The notes under the pieces were generated by a model. That model saw only the letters and a program-made list of their open reading frames with translations, made no database searches and had not been told where the DNA came from. A DNA stretch of 64,000 bases from UBA10646 sp046296295 (GTDB taxonomy: Bacteria; Bacteroidota; Bacteroidia; Chitinophagales; Chitinophagaceae): positions 124,001-188,000 of the forward strand of contig JBKBLG010000003.1 of assembly GCA_046296295.1 (NCBI GenBank), written 5' to 3'. How positions within the stretch are numbered: the stretch's first letter is position 1; every line of letters begins with the position of its first letter. Positions 46,130 through 55,092 of this stretch are shown in pieces. Position numbers and translations under genes: made by a program.

Positions 46130-47128
46130 CTATATGTTGTATATGTCGGCTTTGTATTTTTTTAAATTATCTTCTTGCTTAAACCAAGCTATTGTTTCCT
46201 TTAAGCCGTCAGCTAAAGTGTATTGAGGCTGCCAACCTGTAAGTCGGGTTAATTTTTCTCTTGATCCAAACAACCTGAAAACCTCACTTTTTTCGGGCCT
46301 CATTCTTTGTTCATCCGTAACAATAGATGCAAGTGGATTAATTTGTTGTATTAACTCTTTTGCTAGATCTCCAACTGTTATTTCGCTTTGTGTGGCAATA
46401 TTACAATCATTCCCTACCAATTCATCGCAAGCAGCTATCGCAGCAAATCCTGCTACCGTATCTTTAACAAACAATAAATCACGGGTTGGTGTAGTATCTC
46501 CTAATCGTATAGAGGTTATACCACTCAACAACTGCGTGATGATAGTGGGAATAACTGCCCTTGCACTTTGCCTAGGCCCATATGTGTTAAATGGACGTAC
46601 TATAGTAATGGGTGTATTGAAACTTCTATAAAAGCTTTCTGCAATACAATCTGCACCAATTTTAGATGCAGAATAAGGACTTTGTGGCTGACGTGGATGT
46701 GCCTCTGTAATAGGAACGAACTGAGCTGTACCATATACTTCTGAGGTGCTTGTTACCAGTATACGTTGCGTACCAAGGTCTTTAGCAGCTTGAACAATGT
46801 TAAGTGTTCCCTTAACGTTTGTATCGATGTAAGAATCTGGGGAATGGTAACTAAAAGGTATAGCTATCAAGGCTGCAAGGTGAAAAACAACCTCTACGCC
46901 TTGCAAAGCAGTACGTACGCCATTAGGATCACGAATATCGCCAGCAAAAATTTCAATTTGCTGTAATTTGTTTTTGGGAAGTGTATCTAGCCAACCCCAA
47001 CTATTAAAAGAGTTATAGTAAACAAACGCTTTAACATTGCATCCTATATCTAAAAGATGTTCAACCAAGTGACTTCCTATGAAGCCATCGGCTCCTGTTA
47101 CAAGTACCTTTTTTCCGCTGAGTTGCAT
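46130..47128 (-). CDS. legB: NAD-dependent 4,6-dehydratase (LegB)
   Basis: A 332-residue extended SDR. NAD site VLVTGADGFIGSHLVEHLL, LAALIAIPFSYHSPDSYIDT, the Tyr-Lys pair in SPYSASKIGADCI, and RPFNTYGPRQSARAVIP typical of LegB. It would turn GDP-GlcNAc into the GDP-4-keto-6-deoxy sugar. It leads the Leg block, seven bases before LegC, and follows Wzc by ten bases, so export and sugar synthesis are probably one transcript. Confidence 0.9.
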   Translation of the reverse strand: MQLSGKKVLVTGADGFIGSHLVEHLLDIGCNVKAFVYYNSFNSWGWLDTLPKNKLQQIEIFAGDIRDPNGVRTALQGVEVVFHLAALIAIPFSYHSPDSYIDTNVKGTLNIVQAAKDLGTQRILVTSTSEVYGTAQFVPITEAHPRQPQSPYSASKIGADCIAESFYRSFNTPITIVRPFNTYGPRQSARAVIPTIITQLLSGITSIRLGDTTPTRDLLFVKDTVAGFAAIAACDELVGNDCNIATQSEITVGDLAKELIQQINPLASIVTDEQRMRPEKSEVFRLFGSREKLTRLTGWQPQYTLADGLKETIAWFKQEDNLKKYKADIYNI

Positions 47129-47138
47129 ATTTTTTTAA

Positions 47139-49454
47139 TTAATCGCCATAGCCATAATGATAGTAGCCTCCATAACCATAACCATAGTTGAAGCTCTTGC
47201 TTTTAACACCATTGATCAATAAACAAAGATTTTTAAAGCGTTCTTCTTCTTGCAGTTCATTGGCGTAGCCAATAGTTGCCTTTTGGGTAAACGTATGCCT
47301 TACGATGTACATGCTCACATCAGCATATTTGGCCAATCCTAGGGTGTCAGATACAAGACCTACCGGGGCAGAATCTAAAATGATATAATCGAATTGTGCT
47401 TTTAATACATCAAATAATTTATCCATATTTGGATGATGTAATAGCTCGGCAGGATTGGGAGCTGTTACGCCCGCAGATAGTAACCATAAACTCGGGATAG
47501 CTTCATGCACAGGCAATAAAAATTGTTCTAACATGAGGGGTTTATCGGTAGGAGCTGCAAGGATGTGGGTTAGGCCCTGTTTGATGGTGAGTTGCAGTTG
47601 TTTGGTAATTTTAGGCTTACGTAAATCGAACTCTACTACCACGGTACGCTTTCCTGTTTGTGCTAAGATACTGGCCAGATTCAATGAAGTGAAACTTTTA
47701 CCTTCTCCACGCGTAAAAGAGGTGACCAATATCACTTTACCTTTACCCGAATCACCTTGCTCCAAGCCCATGAACATGAGATTCGAACGAATGGTACGAT
47801 ATTGCTCGGTAATAATATCTCTGCTATTGGGTAGTGTTGCTAAATTACCTGCTAAAGTGACATCTGCTTCACTCACCTCTCCAAGAATGGGTAGATTACT
47901 GATTTGTTCTACTTCTTTACGGGTAGCTAACTTGGTGTTTAACAATACAACGAGTACAATGATAGTAAGTGGTAGCACAATGCCACCACCAATGCCAGCT
48001 GCCAATACTACCGTTGACTTTGGGCTTACCAAACCTTCATTGCGTGGTTCATCAATTATACGGCTGTTGGCCACATCTCCAATTGCCAACTGTACTGCAA
48101 CATTTTCTCTCTTTTGTAACAAAAATTGATATAAGCCTTCTTTAATACTCAGTTGTCGGCGTATACCAATGAGTTCTTGATCGAGTGGTGGTAGCTGCGA
48201 GAACTTATTGAGAAACTTATTTTGTTGTTTATTCACAAACCGCTCATTGGTATTGTATTGGGTGCGGATATTCTGTAAGTTTTTTAAAATGCCGCTGCGC
48301 AATTCTTGCAATTGAGCATCCATTTGGGGCAATAAGGGGTCTTGCGCTGTACCAGTAACCAGGTTACGCTTACGAGCAAGTACCAATTGATTGTATTGGC
48401 CTACCATTCCTTGCAACACAGGATCAGCAATGCTTAATGCATTGGCAATGATTTCAGTGTATCGAACATTCGTATTCAAGTGTTGCTCAATAGCTGCTAG
48501 TAACTCTCGTTGATAATCAATTTGTGCATCTTGTAAATCAAGTGTATTTAACTGACTTAAAGCTAGTGCAGCCTCGCCCGTTGGTTCGATCAAGCGATAT
48601 TGTAATCGAAAGCCGGTGATTTTATCTTGATATAGATCTATGTCGTGCTCTACCGTTGCAATGCGCTTGTCGAGAAAATCTAAAGCTTTACGAATCGCCT
48701 GATTTTTATAAACAATGGATAATCGATTATACTCGTTGGTTAGTGTGGTGATGAATGCGGTAGCATTAGAAGGAACTTCATCGACCATCCCTATATCTAG
48801 AATGTTCTGTGTAGCCTTAGAAGGTGTAATTTTCAAATTACTTTTAACAGTAGCAACTACTTGCCTCAAAGGCTGTAGGTGCAGCAAATAAGGATCATCA
48901 TTACTTTTACCGTAAGGATTACTCAGGAGTAAAGTATCGCCACTCGGTAGCCGGAAAGGCTGATTGTACCGGCCTTGTTGGCGGTAATTTCCTTCTATAC
49001 TTTTTACTTCAAAATTTTGTGCGTGTATGTACAATTCCCAGTCGCCTCCTTTTGTTTCAGGGTGTACTTTTGAAAAAAAAGTAACGGGTAAGTCTTTAAT
49101 GGCTATCGGCACTTTCTTGATACGACCTGCACTGGTGATTTGCCATTGTAGCTGCAATGAATCTATTACCCTGGCAAGCACATCGTAACTTGTTAAAATC
49201 AGTATTTCATTGTTTAACTGTAAATTTTGTTGCTCTTCTAACCCTGCAATTTTAAGGATATTGTCGGCTTGACTGCTCATTTCAACGTTACCAATACCTA
49301 ATTTAGATTTTACCTCATAGGTTGGCACCTGATAGCGTAACCAGGTTTTCGCAATAAAAAAACCTAACAACCCGCCCAAAACAATCCAATAACTGTTGCG
49401 TAACAGTACACGAATTAGTCGTTGAACATCTAAAGTATTACCAGTTGTTGCCAA
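47139..49454 (-). CDS. wzc: Polysaccharide co-polymerase with tyrosine autokinase (Wzc type)
   Basis: A 771-residue protein. The Wzz domain has a first membrane segment near residues 18-35, a long coiled-coil periplasmic part and a second membrane segment near 500-525. The BY-kinase domain has Walker A SFTRGEGKSFTS (about 580), Walker A' VVEFDLRKP and Walker B YIILDSAP (about 690). The last 17 residues are a Tyr/Gly tail with eight Tyr (FNYGYGYGGYYHYGYGD), the expected autophosphorylation cluster. The start appears to be TTG at 49454, since a stop lies three codons upstream and no ATG is near. Confidence 0.92.
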   Translation of the reverse strand: MATTGNTLDVQRLIRVLLRNSYWIVLGGLLGFFIAKTWLRYQVPTYEVKSKLGIGNVEMSSQADNILKIAGLEEQQNLQLNNEILILTSYDVLARVIDSLQLQWQITSAGRIKKVPIAIKDLPVTFFSKVHPETKGGDWELYIHAQNFEVKSIEGNYRQQGRYNQPFRLPSGDTLLLSNPYGKSNDDPYLLHLQPLRQVVATVKSNLKITPSKATQNILDIGMVDEVPSNATAFITTLTNEYNRLSIVYKNQAIRKALDFLDKRIATVEHDIDLYQDKITGFRLQYRLIEPTGEAALALSQLNTLDLQDAQIDYQRELLAAIEQHLNTNVRYTEIIANALSIADPVLQGMVGQYNQLVLARKRNLVTGTAQDPLLPQMDAQLQELRSGILKNLQNIRTQYNTNERFVNKQQNKFLNKFSQLPPLDQELIGIRRQLSIKEGLYQFLLQKRENVAVQLAIGDVANSRIIDEPRNEGLVSPKSTVVLAAGIGGGIVLPLTIIVLVVLLNTKLATRKEVEQISNLPILGEVSEADVTLAGNLATLPNSRDIITEQYRTIRSNLMFMGLEQGDSGKGKVILVTSFTRGEGKSFTSLNLASILAQTGKRTVVVEFDLRKPKITKQLQLTIKQGLTHILAAPTDKPLMLEQFLLPVHEAIPSLWLLSAGVTAPNPAELLHHPNMDKLFDVLKAQFDYIILDSAPVGLVSDTLGLAKYADVSMYIVRHTFTQKATIGYANELQEEERFKNLCLLINGVKSKSFNYGYGYGGYYHYGYGD

Positions 49455-49498
49455 AATGAATTACTAAATATTTGTTGAAAAAAATGGAGCAGCACTTA

Positions 49499-50308
49499 TT
49501 ATCGAGTCAATGCGATTAATAACGTAGCAAAGCTAATAAGTACTGTAGTTAACCCTATAATTCCATTTGCCTCTGATGAGAAAAGATTGATATTTCGAGG
49601 CTGTACGATAATGACATCGTTGTGTTTGATTTGAAATAATTCAGGGTTGTATAAAATATCTTTCTTACGTAAATCGACCTCTAACACTTCTCGCTTGCCA
49701 TTGTAATCACGGTAAATTTGTATATCGTATCGTTTGGCAGTACGTGGTAAATCACCGGCACTCGCTAAAGCATCGAGTAAGGTGGTACGTTGTGGTTGTA
49801 AGGTTTTTATGCCGGGGCTTCGCACCTCGCCAAGTACCGAGAATTGCAACATAATGAACCGTACATTCACAATGGGATCTTTCAAGTAAGGCTTAATTTT
49901 TTGTTCTAATTCTAGCCGCAAAGCTTGTGAAGTTTTACCGGCTACCTGAATGGCACCAAGTTTAGGGAACTCTATATTCCCATTAACATCTACCAAATAC
50001 CCTCCTAACTCTGTTCCACCGCCATTTTGCCCCCCTTGTACCATCTGGCGTCCACCACCCATCCCTCCCATAGTAGGGATGCCCCCATAATTGTTGAAAT
50101 AGTTCGTAGCTTCTTCGCTTTCGCCAGCTACAGAAATAGCCAATCGATCGCCTTTTTGTATGATACGCTGCTCTAATTCTAAGGGTGGTAGTATTATGCG
50201 GCTGCTATCGGGCAGGTCGTTAAAGTAACGTAACTGCTTTACACTGGTACATGCCACTATTTGTAAGAGCAGTAGTGTAATGCAGCTATAATTGATTAAA
50301 ATTTTCAT
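49499..50308 (-). CDS. wza: Polysaccharide export outer-membrane lipoprotein (Wza-like)
   Basis: With start ATG 50308 the protein has 269 residues. The signal MKILINYSCITLLLLQIVAC ends in a lipobox Cys. The polysaccharide-export domain is at about 50-150, with IIQKGDRLAISVAGE and the glycine/Met-rich loop GGIPTMGGMGGGRQMV. The SLBB domain follows (FSVLGEVRSPGIKTLQP). It ends in one hydrophobic segment (SFATLLIALTR). Shorter than E. coli Wza, as usual in this phylum. It pairs with the Wzc-like protein 45 bases downstream. Confidence 0.9.
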   Translation of the reverse strand: MKILINYSCITLLLLQIVACTSVKQLRYFNDLPDSSRIILPPLELEQRIIQKGDRLAISVAGESEEATNYFNNYGGIPTMGGMGGGRQMVQGGQNGGGTELGGYLVDVNGNIEFPKLGAIQVAGKTSQALRLELEQKIKPYLKDPIVNVRFIMLQFSVLGEVRSPGIKTLQPQRTTLLDALASAGDLPRTAKRYDIQIYRDYNGKREVLEVDLRKKDILYNPELFQIKHNDVIIVQPRNINLFSSEANGIIGLTTVLISFATLLIALTR

Positions 50309-50367
50309 GGATGGGTTTGAGTGCAAAATGGTCTTTTATTTACCGTAAGGAAATATTTTTATTGTAA

Positions 50368-51423
50368 TTATTGCTTCCCATAAAAGTGCATATACCACTC
50401 TATAAACTTGGCCACGCCTGCTTCAACAGTGGTTTGTGGTTTGTACCCATAATCGTTCACCAAATCGCTTACATCGGCATTGGTAGCGGGCACATCGCCT
50501 AATTGCATAGGTAATAATTCTTGAATTGCTTTTTTACCCAGGGCTTTTTCGGCTGCTTCTATATAGGTTTTTAATACCACAGGGTTGTTGTTACCGATAT
50601 TCACCACTCGGTATGGAGCTGATGAAATAGCTGGGTCGGGCTGTAAGCCATTGAATGCAGTACTCGGTTGAGCCGGATGGTGTAAAATGCGAACCAAACC
50701 TTCTACAATATCGTCTACATAAGTAAAATCGCGAATCATATCGCCATTATTGAATACTTTAATGGGCTCACCTGCTAATATGGCTTTGGTGAACAAGAAT
50801 AGGGCCATATCGGGGCGGCCCCAAGGACCATATACTGTGAAAAAACGTACACCGGTACTAGGTATTTGGAAGAGATGGCTGTAGCTGTGAGCCATCATTT
50901 CATTGGCTTTTTTGGTAGCAGCGTAGAGCGACATCGGATGGTCGGCCGATTCGTGCGGCGTAAGTGGCATATGGGTGTTTAAACCATAAACACTTGAGGT
51001 ACTTGCATATACCAAATGTTTTACTTTAACGGCTCGGCAACCTTCTAAAATAGTCATGAAGCCGGTAACATTACTGTCGGTATAAGCAAATGGATTTTCA
51101 AGGGAATAGCGAACTCCTGCTTGTGCGGCTAAATTGACTACACCTTCAAATTGCTCTTTCGCAAACAAAGCTGCAATACCCTCTTTATCAGTTAAATTAA
51201 GTTGAATAAAACGATACGTAGGTAGCGTATTACTCTGCACCATAGCACCGTAAGCCACCACACTTCTTTCGATACCCATATTTTGTAATCGGGCGTACTT
51301 CAGGTTAACATCGTAATAGTCATTGATAACATCAAGACCTATCACTTCGTGGCCATCGGCAATAAGTCGTTCTGCAAGATGATAACCAATAAAACCAGCG
51401 GTTCCGGTAACTAAAATTTTCAT
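50368..51423 (-). CDS. NAD-dependent epimerase (UDP-glucuronate 4-epimerase type)
   Basis: A 351-residue extended SDR. MKILVTGTAGFIGYHLAERL, LDVINDYYDVNLKYARL, VVNLAAQAGVRYSLENPFAY, MSLYAATKKANEMMAHSYSH (catalytic Tyr/Lys) and RFFTVYGPWGRPDMALFLFT are the CapI signature. It would supply UDP-GalA. It has a 209-base upstream gap, the largest inside this part of the locus, so a separate promoter may lie there. A motif copy (50339-50350) lies in its downstream gap. Confidence 0.88.
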   Translation of the reverse strand: MKILVTGTAGFIGYHLAERLIADGHEVIGLDVINDYYDVNLKYARLQNMGIERSVVAYGAMVQSNTLPTYRFIQLNLTDKEGIAALFAKEQFEGVVNLAAQAGVRYSLENPFAYTDSNVTGFMTILEGCRAVKVKHLVYASTSSVYGLNTHMPLTPHESADHPMSLYAATKKANEMMAHSYSHLFQIPSTGVRFFTVYGPWGRPDMALFLFTKAILAGEPIKVFNNGDMIRDFTYVDDIVEGLVRILHHPAQPSTAFNGLQPDPAISSAPYRVVNIGNNNPVVLKTYIEAAEKALGKKAIQELLPMQLGDVPATNADVSDLVNDYGYKPQTTVEAGVAKFIEWYMHFYGKQ

Positions 51424-51632
51424 GTAATAAACGTAATGGAAAGATGAGGTGTTGGCAAAACTCCGTTAATCTGAGTCACAGTGCTGTGCCGCAGTTAGTT
51501 GTATAAGGACAGCCGCAAAAATAGGGTTCTACAAGCAGTATTGGTAATTTTTCAACATAAACTTGCGGTTAAGTTTACCAACATAACACATTGATTTACA
51601 AGGGGAAACGAAAAAACAAAAACTAACAATTG

Positions 51633-52856
51633 TTATAGCTTGGTATCATTTACACGTAAGTGCCCAATAGTTTTTTCCATGGCAGCTACAGTATGATAAG
51701 CCGTATATTGCCGATAACCTTTAGCACTTACTTCTGCAAGCAAAGTAGGGTTACCCAACAATGCTATTACACGCTCCGCCAAATTGCTAGCAGTATTGGC
51801 AACTAGGTGTTGCGAAATGGTTTGAAATAATAACTCCAAGCCCGACAATCCGAAAGAAGTAGTTACGCAAGGCGTTTTAAAAGCGAAAGATTCTATGATT
51901 TTGATATTTGTACCCGACCCTGAAAACATGGGAGCAATGGTAAGTTGCACTTGCATGTATATGGGCATGATATCGGGCACTTCGCCTAAAACTTGTACCT
52001 GCCTGTGGGTGCGGTATACTTGCTGCTGTTGCTGCGACATTTCTTTGCCTACCAAAAGCAATTGAGCGTTAGGAATATGGGCTAATATTAAGGGCCATAC
52101 TCGATACAACAAAAAATCAACTGCCTCGATATTCGGCGGATAGCTCATACTGCCAATAAATGCTATGGCAGGCACTGCACCTACCATTACCGCTTTATTG
52201 AAATGCGGCTCCGGAACAATGTTGGGTATTACGTAAGGGGTCATATTTGCCCAAAAAGGCAAAGGCTCTTTCGCAAAAATGAGGGTGGTATTTTGATAAT
52301 GTGATCGATAAAATCTTTTTAGAAAACTCATTTTATAAGCATGTTCGGCCCAACGCCTTAGCATCCAACGATGCTGATAACGCGTAGCTAAAATTTCGAA
52401 CGGATCATCATCCATATCTACCCAAATCTTTGCGTTGAATTGCTGTAATTGTACTCGGTTAGCAATATAAAAATGCCTGAAACAAAGCACAGCCGGCTCC
52501 CATGCCTTTACGTAACTTGTTATTAAAGCTTGTAATGCCGCTTCGTGTGCAAAGCGCTTATAATCTATTTTATAGCGTAACAATCCGCCCGTTTGCTTTA
52601 CTCTTTGTAAGTACGATATGTTAATGGGATTGAGTGTGAAAACCACATCTTCATAGGCCAAACTCAGTGCCGCGGCGGTGGCTTGTGGTATTTTATCAGC
52701 AATATACTTATTGTACACATCGGGGGCACATAAGCAAATTAGCTTCACATTAAAGCTCGCTTGCAATGCTTTAATCATATAAAAACTACGCACTGCTCCG
52801 CCAGATTTCAATGGATAAGGACTATAAAACGATATGTACAATAACGTAGGCTTCAT
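51633..52856 (-). CDS. Glycosyltransferase family 4-like
   Basis: A 407-residue GT-B enzyme started at ATG 52856 (MKPTLLYISFYSPYPLKSGG); the frame upstream lies within the preceding gene. IWVDMDDDPFEILATRYQHR is notable in the N-terminal half; AIAFIGSMSYPPNIEAVDFL and IAPMFSGSGTNIKIIESFAF match the GT4 subgroup of Exo/Pel-type proteins. The last residues, GHLRVNDTKL, come from a 20-base repeat shared with the upstream GT2 gene. Confidence 0.85.
   Translation of the reverse strand: MKPTLLYISFYSPYPLKSGGAVRSFYMIKALQASFNVKLICLCAPDVYNKYIADKIPQATAAALSLAYEDVVFTLNPINISYLQRVKQTGGLLRYKIDYKRFAHEAALQALITSYVKAWEPAVLCFRHFYIANRVQLQQFNAKIWVDMDDDPFEILATRYQHRWMLRRWAEHAYKMSFLKRFYRSHYQNTTLIFAKEPLPFWANMTPYVIPNIVPEPHFNKAVMVGAVPAIAFIGSMSYPPNIEAVDFLLYRVWPLILAHIPNAQLLLVGKEMSQQQQQVYRTHRQVQVLGEVPDIMPIYMQVQLTIAPMFSGSGTNIKIIESFAFKTPCVTTSFGLSGLELLFQTISQHLVANTASNLAERVIALLGNPTLLAEVSAKGYRQYTAYHTVAAMEKTIGHLRVNDTKL
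51647..51666. repeat. 20-bp repeat, copy 1 (spacer variant of iterated motif)
   Basis: CATTTACACGTAAGTGCCCA lies at the 3' end of a glycosyltransferase gene. An identical copy is at 53388-53407. Core TTAC-AC-GTAA. Confidence 0.9.
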
Positions 52857-52863
52857 GTAGGAG

Positions 52864-53820
52864 TTAGGGCCGCTTTCGTACCCAAACAAGCAGCAAAAGA
52901 GCAACTATTCTTTTAAATAACCACCACCTTGCGGTAAATTTTATGGGATATTGAAAATGCACCTTCATATTAGGCCATAGTGCTACGAACTTTTTGTTTC
53001 TAATTAAAGCAAGTATGGTAAGGCCATGCAGGTAGGCTTGCCTTTCGTAAGCAGCTTTGGCAGCAGTAGTTCCCAAATAACTTTCATGGAACTGCAAACT
53101 CTTTAAAATGGCAGCATAATTTTCGCCATTTAGTAATCGAGTATGCCAATGAGAATTCTCTACTAACCGGTAGGTACACAAATTTTGTTTCACAAAAAAC
53201 CAATTATACTGTGTACTAATTACTTTCCATTGGTGCCAATCTACGCAGGCATTGAAGCGAGCATCAAAACCACCTACGACTTGGTACACGCTGGTGTGCA
53301 CACAAACACTAGCACATTGTATATAGTTATCAATGAATAAGCCTGTTTTTTCTTGTATAAAACCTTGCGGTAAATGCTGTGCGGCTTCATTTACACGTAA
53401 GTGCCCACTTTGTTCTAAAAAAAAGTTATTGCAAAAAATGGCTTTGGCACCACTTTCGTACAAATGCTTATCCATGGTTGCATAAAACAATGGATCTACC
53501 AAATCGTCGGCATTCAACAGATGTACAAAACTATCTTCAAGTGCCAATGCTACACATTGATTTAAGTTGCGAGCCAAGCCCAAATTGGTTGGATTACGGT
53601 GGTACTCTATGCCTTTAATACCAAGCCGATTAATTACAGCAAGTACATCGCCATCGGTACTGGCATCATCTACCACCATTAGCCTTATACGATTGTTATG
53701 CAATGGCAATGCAGCCAACACCGAGCACAAAGTTTCATGTAATAAATGTACCCTATTGAAAATGGGAATGATAACGCTCCATGCAACATGCGTTTTAAAA
53801 GATGGTACTTGAATGCTCAT
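52864..53820 (-). CDS. Glycosyltransferase family 2
   Basis: A 318-residue GT-A enzyme started at ATG 53820 (MSIQVPSFKTHVAWSVIIPI), which overlaps the upstream stop as ATGA. The nucleotide site is VIIPIFNRVHLLHETL; LMVVDDASTDG and VHLLNADDLVDPLFYAT supply the metal-binding Asp residues. The C-terminal 50 residues are basic and aromatic. It carries motif copies at 52927 and 53363 and the second copy of the 20-base repeat, which encodes GHLRVN. Confidence 0.88.
   Translation of the reverse strand: MSIQVPSFKTHVAWSVIIPIFNRVHLLHETLCSVLAALPLHNNRIRLMVVDDASTDGDVLAVINRLGIKGIEYHRNPTNLGLARNLNQCVALALEDSFVHLLNADDLVDPLFYATMDKHLYESGAKAIFCNNFFLEQSGHLRVNEAAQHLPQGFIQEKTGLFIDNYIQCASVCVHTSVYQVVGGFDARFNACVDWHQWKVISTQYNWFFVKQNLCTYRLVENSHWHTRLLNGENYAAILKSLQFHESYLGTTAAKAAYERQAYLHGLTILALIRNKKFVALWPNMKVHFQYPIKFTARWWLFKRIVALLLLVWVRKRP
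53388..53407. repeat. 20-bp repeat, copy 2
   Basis: Identical to 51647-51666 and in the same orientation and frame, 1.7 kb away in a different glycosyltransferase family. A motif copy lies 11 bases before it (53363-53376). Confidence 0.9.
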
Positions 53821-55085
53821 ATTGTTGATATTCTTTGTGCTTGAGCTGCTAACACTATAGTACCCCAATCGGCACTCCACACAATGCCTTCTTCGGCAGT
53901 TTTTATGGTGAAGCCAACGCCGGGTTGTATATGATCAACATCTGAAATACCTGTTAAATGATTGCCATAACCAATAGACCAAATGGTGTAATAATTACCC
54001 ACGGTTAAATTGCATGGTTGTAGTGTTATTACGTAAGTGGCTGCTTCGCCTTTTTGCAATGTTATGCATGGCTCTAAAAAACAAGTACCTACTGCTAACC
54101 CCGTTTGAACAGACATAATCGTGAATGCAAATCGAGCATTGGCCACAGCAACTGCCGCTTTCACAGTAACAACTATATCAATGGGTTCTGCAGCATCATA
54201 TGTAACAGCGTGTTGGTATAGTTGCATGCTTACAAAAGCTACCGTTCTTTGCAAATCGAACCTTCGATGCGCCTGCGTGAAGTATATTTTTTCGTTTGTA
54301 ATTTGTTGTACGGTAGTTCCTGCATACGCTTGCAGCACAGCATGAATATTATCTTGTAAGCGTAATTGTCCGCCTGCAAGCAACAGCCCCTTCGTGCATA
54401 AACGCCTCACCGCAGCAGTGCTGTGCGAAACAAACAAAATGGTTCTACCCTGCTGCCTGTTAGCAGCCTCTATACTACCAAAACATTGTTCTTGAAATTT
54501 GTAATCGCCAACAGCCAACACTTCATCAATCAGTAAAATATCTGATGAGAGGTGTGCTGCTACCGCAAAGGCTAACCGTACATGCATGCCACTACTATAA
54601 CGCTTTACCGGCGTATCAATAAATGACGCGACACCCGAAAATTCAATGATAGCATCTAATTGATTGAGTATATCGCGTTTGGTCATTCCCAACATGGTAC
54701 CACTGAGCATAATATTTTCTCGACCTGTTAACTCCGGATGAAACCCAGTACCAATTTCAATAATACTGGCCACCTTCCCTTTAATACGTATGGTACCTTT
54801 AGATGGGGTTATAATTTTCGCAGCAAGTTTTAACAGGGTGCTTTTTCCGGCACCGTTGGCCCCAACAATGCCTACAACATCACCTGCTTGTATTTCAAAG
54901 CTTACATCGTTTAATGCTAAAAAATCGGTAGTGCTATCGGTATCATTTACCTTACGGTAAATGTCTTCTTTGTAGCGCCACTTACGCCACCAACGGTCTA
55001 TATCGTGTGCTAAGCTTGCCTTTCCTAAAACACCTCGTTGATAATGTTTGGTAACTGCTTCAAAAGATAATACTGGCTTCCCCAT
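53817..55085 (-). CDS. wzt: Polysaccharide ABC transporter ATPase with carbohydrate-binding tail (Wzt)
   Basis: A 422-residue protein started at ATG 55085 (MGKPVLSFEAVTKHYQRG); an upstream TTG is possible. Walker A is GANGAGKSTLLKL, the signature is KRYSSGMHVRLAFA and Walker B is DILLIDEVLAVGD. Residues from about 255 form an extra beta-sandwich (Wzt_C), which in O-antigen exporters reads the glycan end. It partners with the permease seven bases upstream. An overlapping double motif (54944-54963) lies in codons for IYRKVND. Confidence 0.93.
   Translation of the reverse strand: MGKPVLSFEAVTKHYQRGVLGKASLAHDIDRWWRKWRYKEDIYRKVNDTDSTTDFLALNDVSFEIQAGDVVGIVGANGAGKSTLLKLAAKIITPSKGTIRIKGKVASIIEIGTGFHPELTGRENIMLSGTMLGMTKRDILNQLDAIIEFSGVASFIDTPVKRYSSGMHVRLAFAVAAHLSSDILLIDEVLAVGDYKFQEQCFGSIEAANRQQGRTILFVSHSTAAVRRLCTKGLLLAGGQLRLQDNIHAVLQAYAGTTVQQITNEKIYFTQAHRRFDLQRTVAFVSMQLYQHAVTYDAAEPIDIVVTVKAAVAVANARFAFTIMSVQTGLAVGTCFLEPCITLQKGEAATYVITLQPCNLTVGNYYTIWSIGYGNHLTGISDVDHIQPGVGFTIKTAEEGIVWSADWGTIVLAAQAQRISTI
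54944..54963. repeat. Two fused motif halves forming a 20-bp palindrome
   Basis: CATTTACC and GGTAAATG pair perfectly around TTAC. The right 14 bases are an exact motif copy (CCTTACGGTAAATG). Confidence 0.85.
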
Positions 55086-55092
55086 ATTTGTG

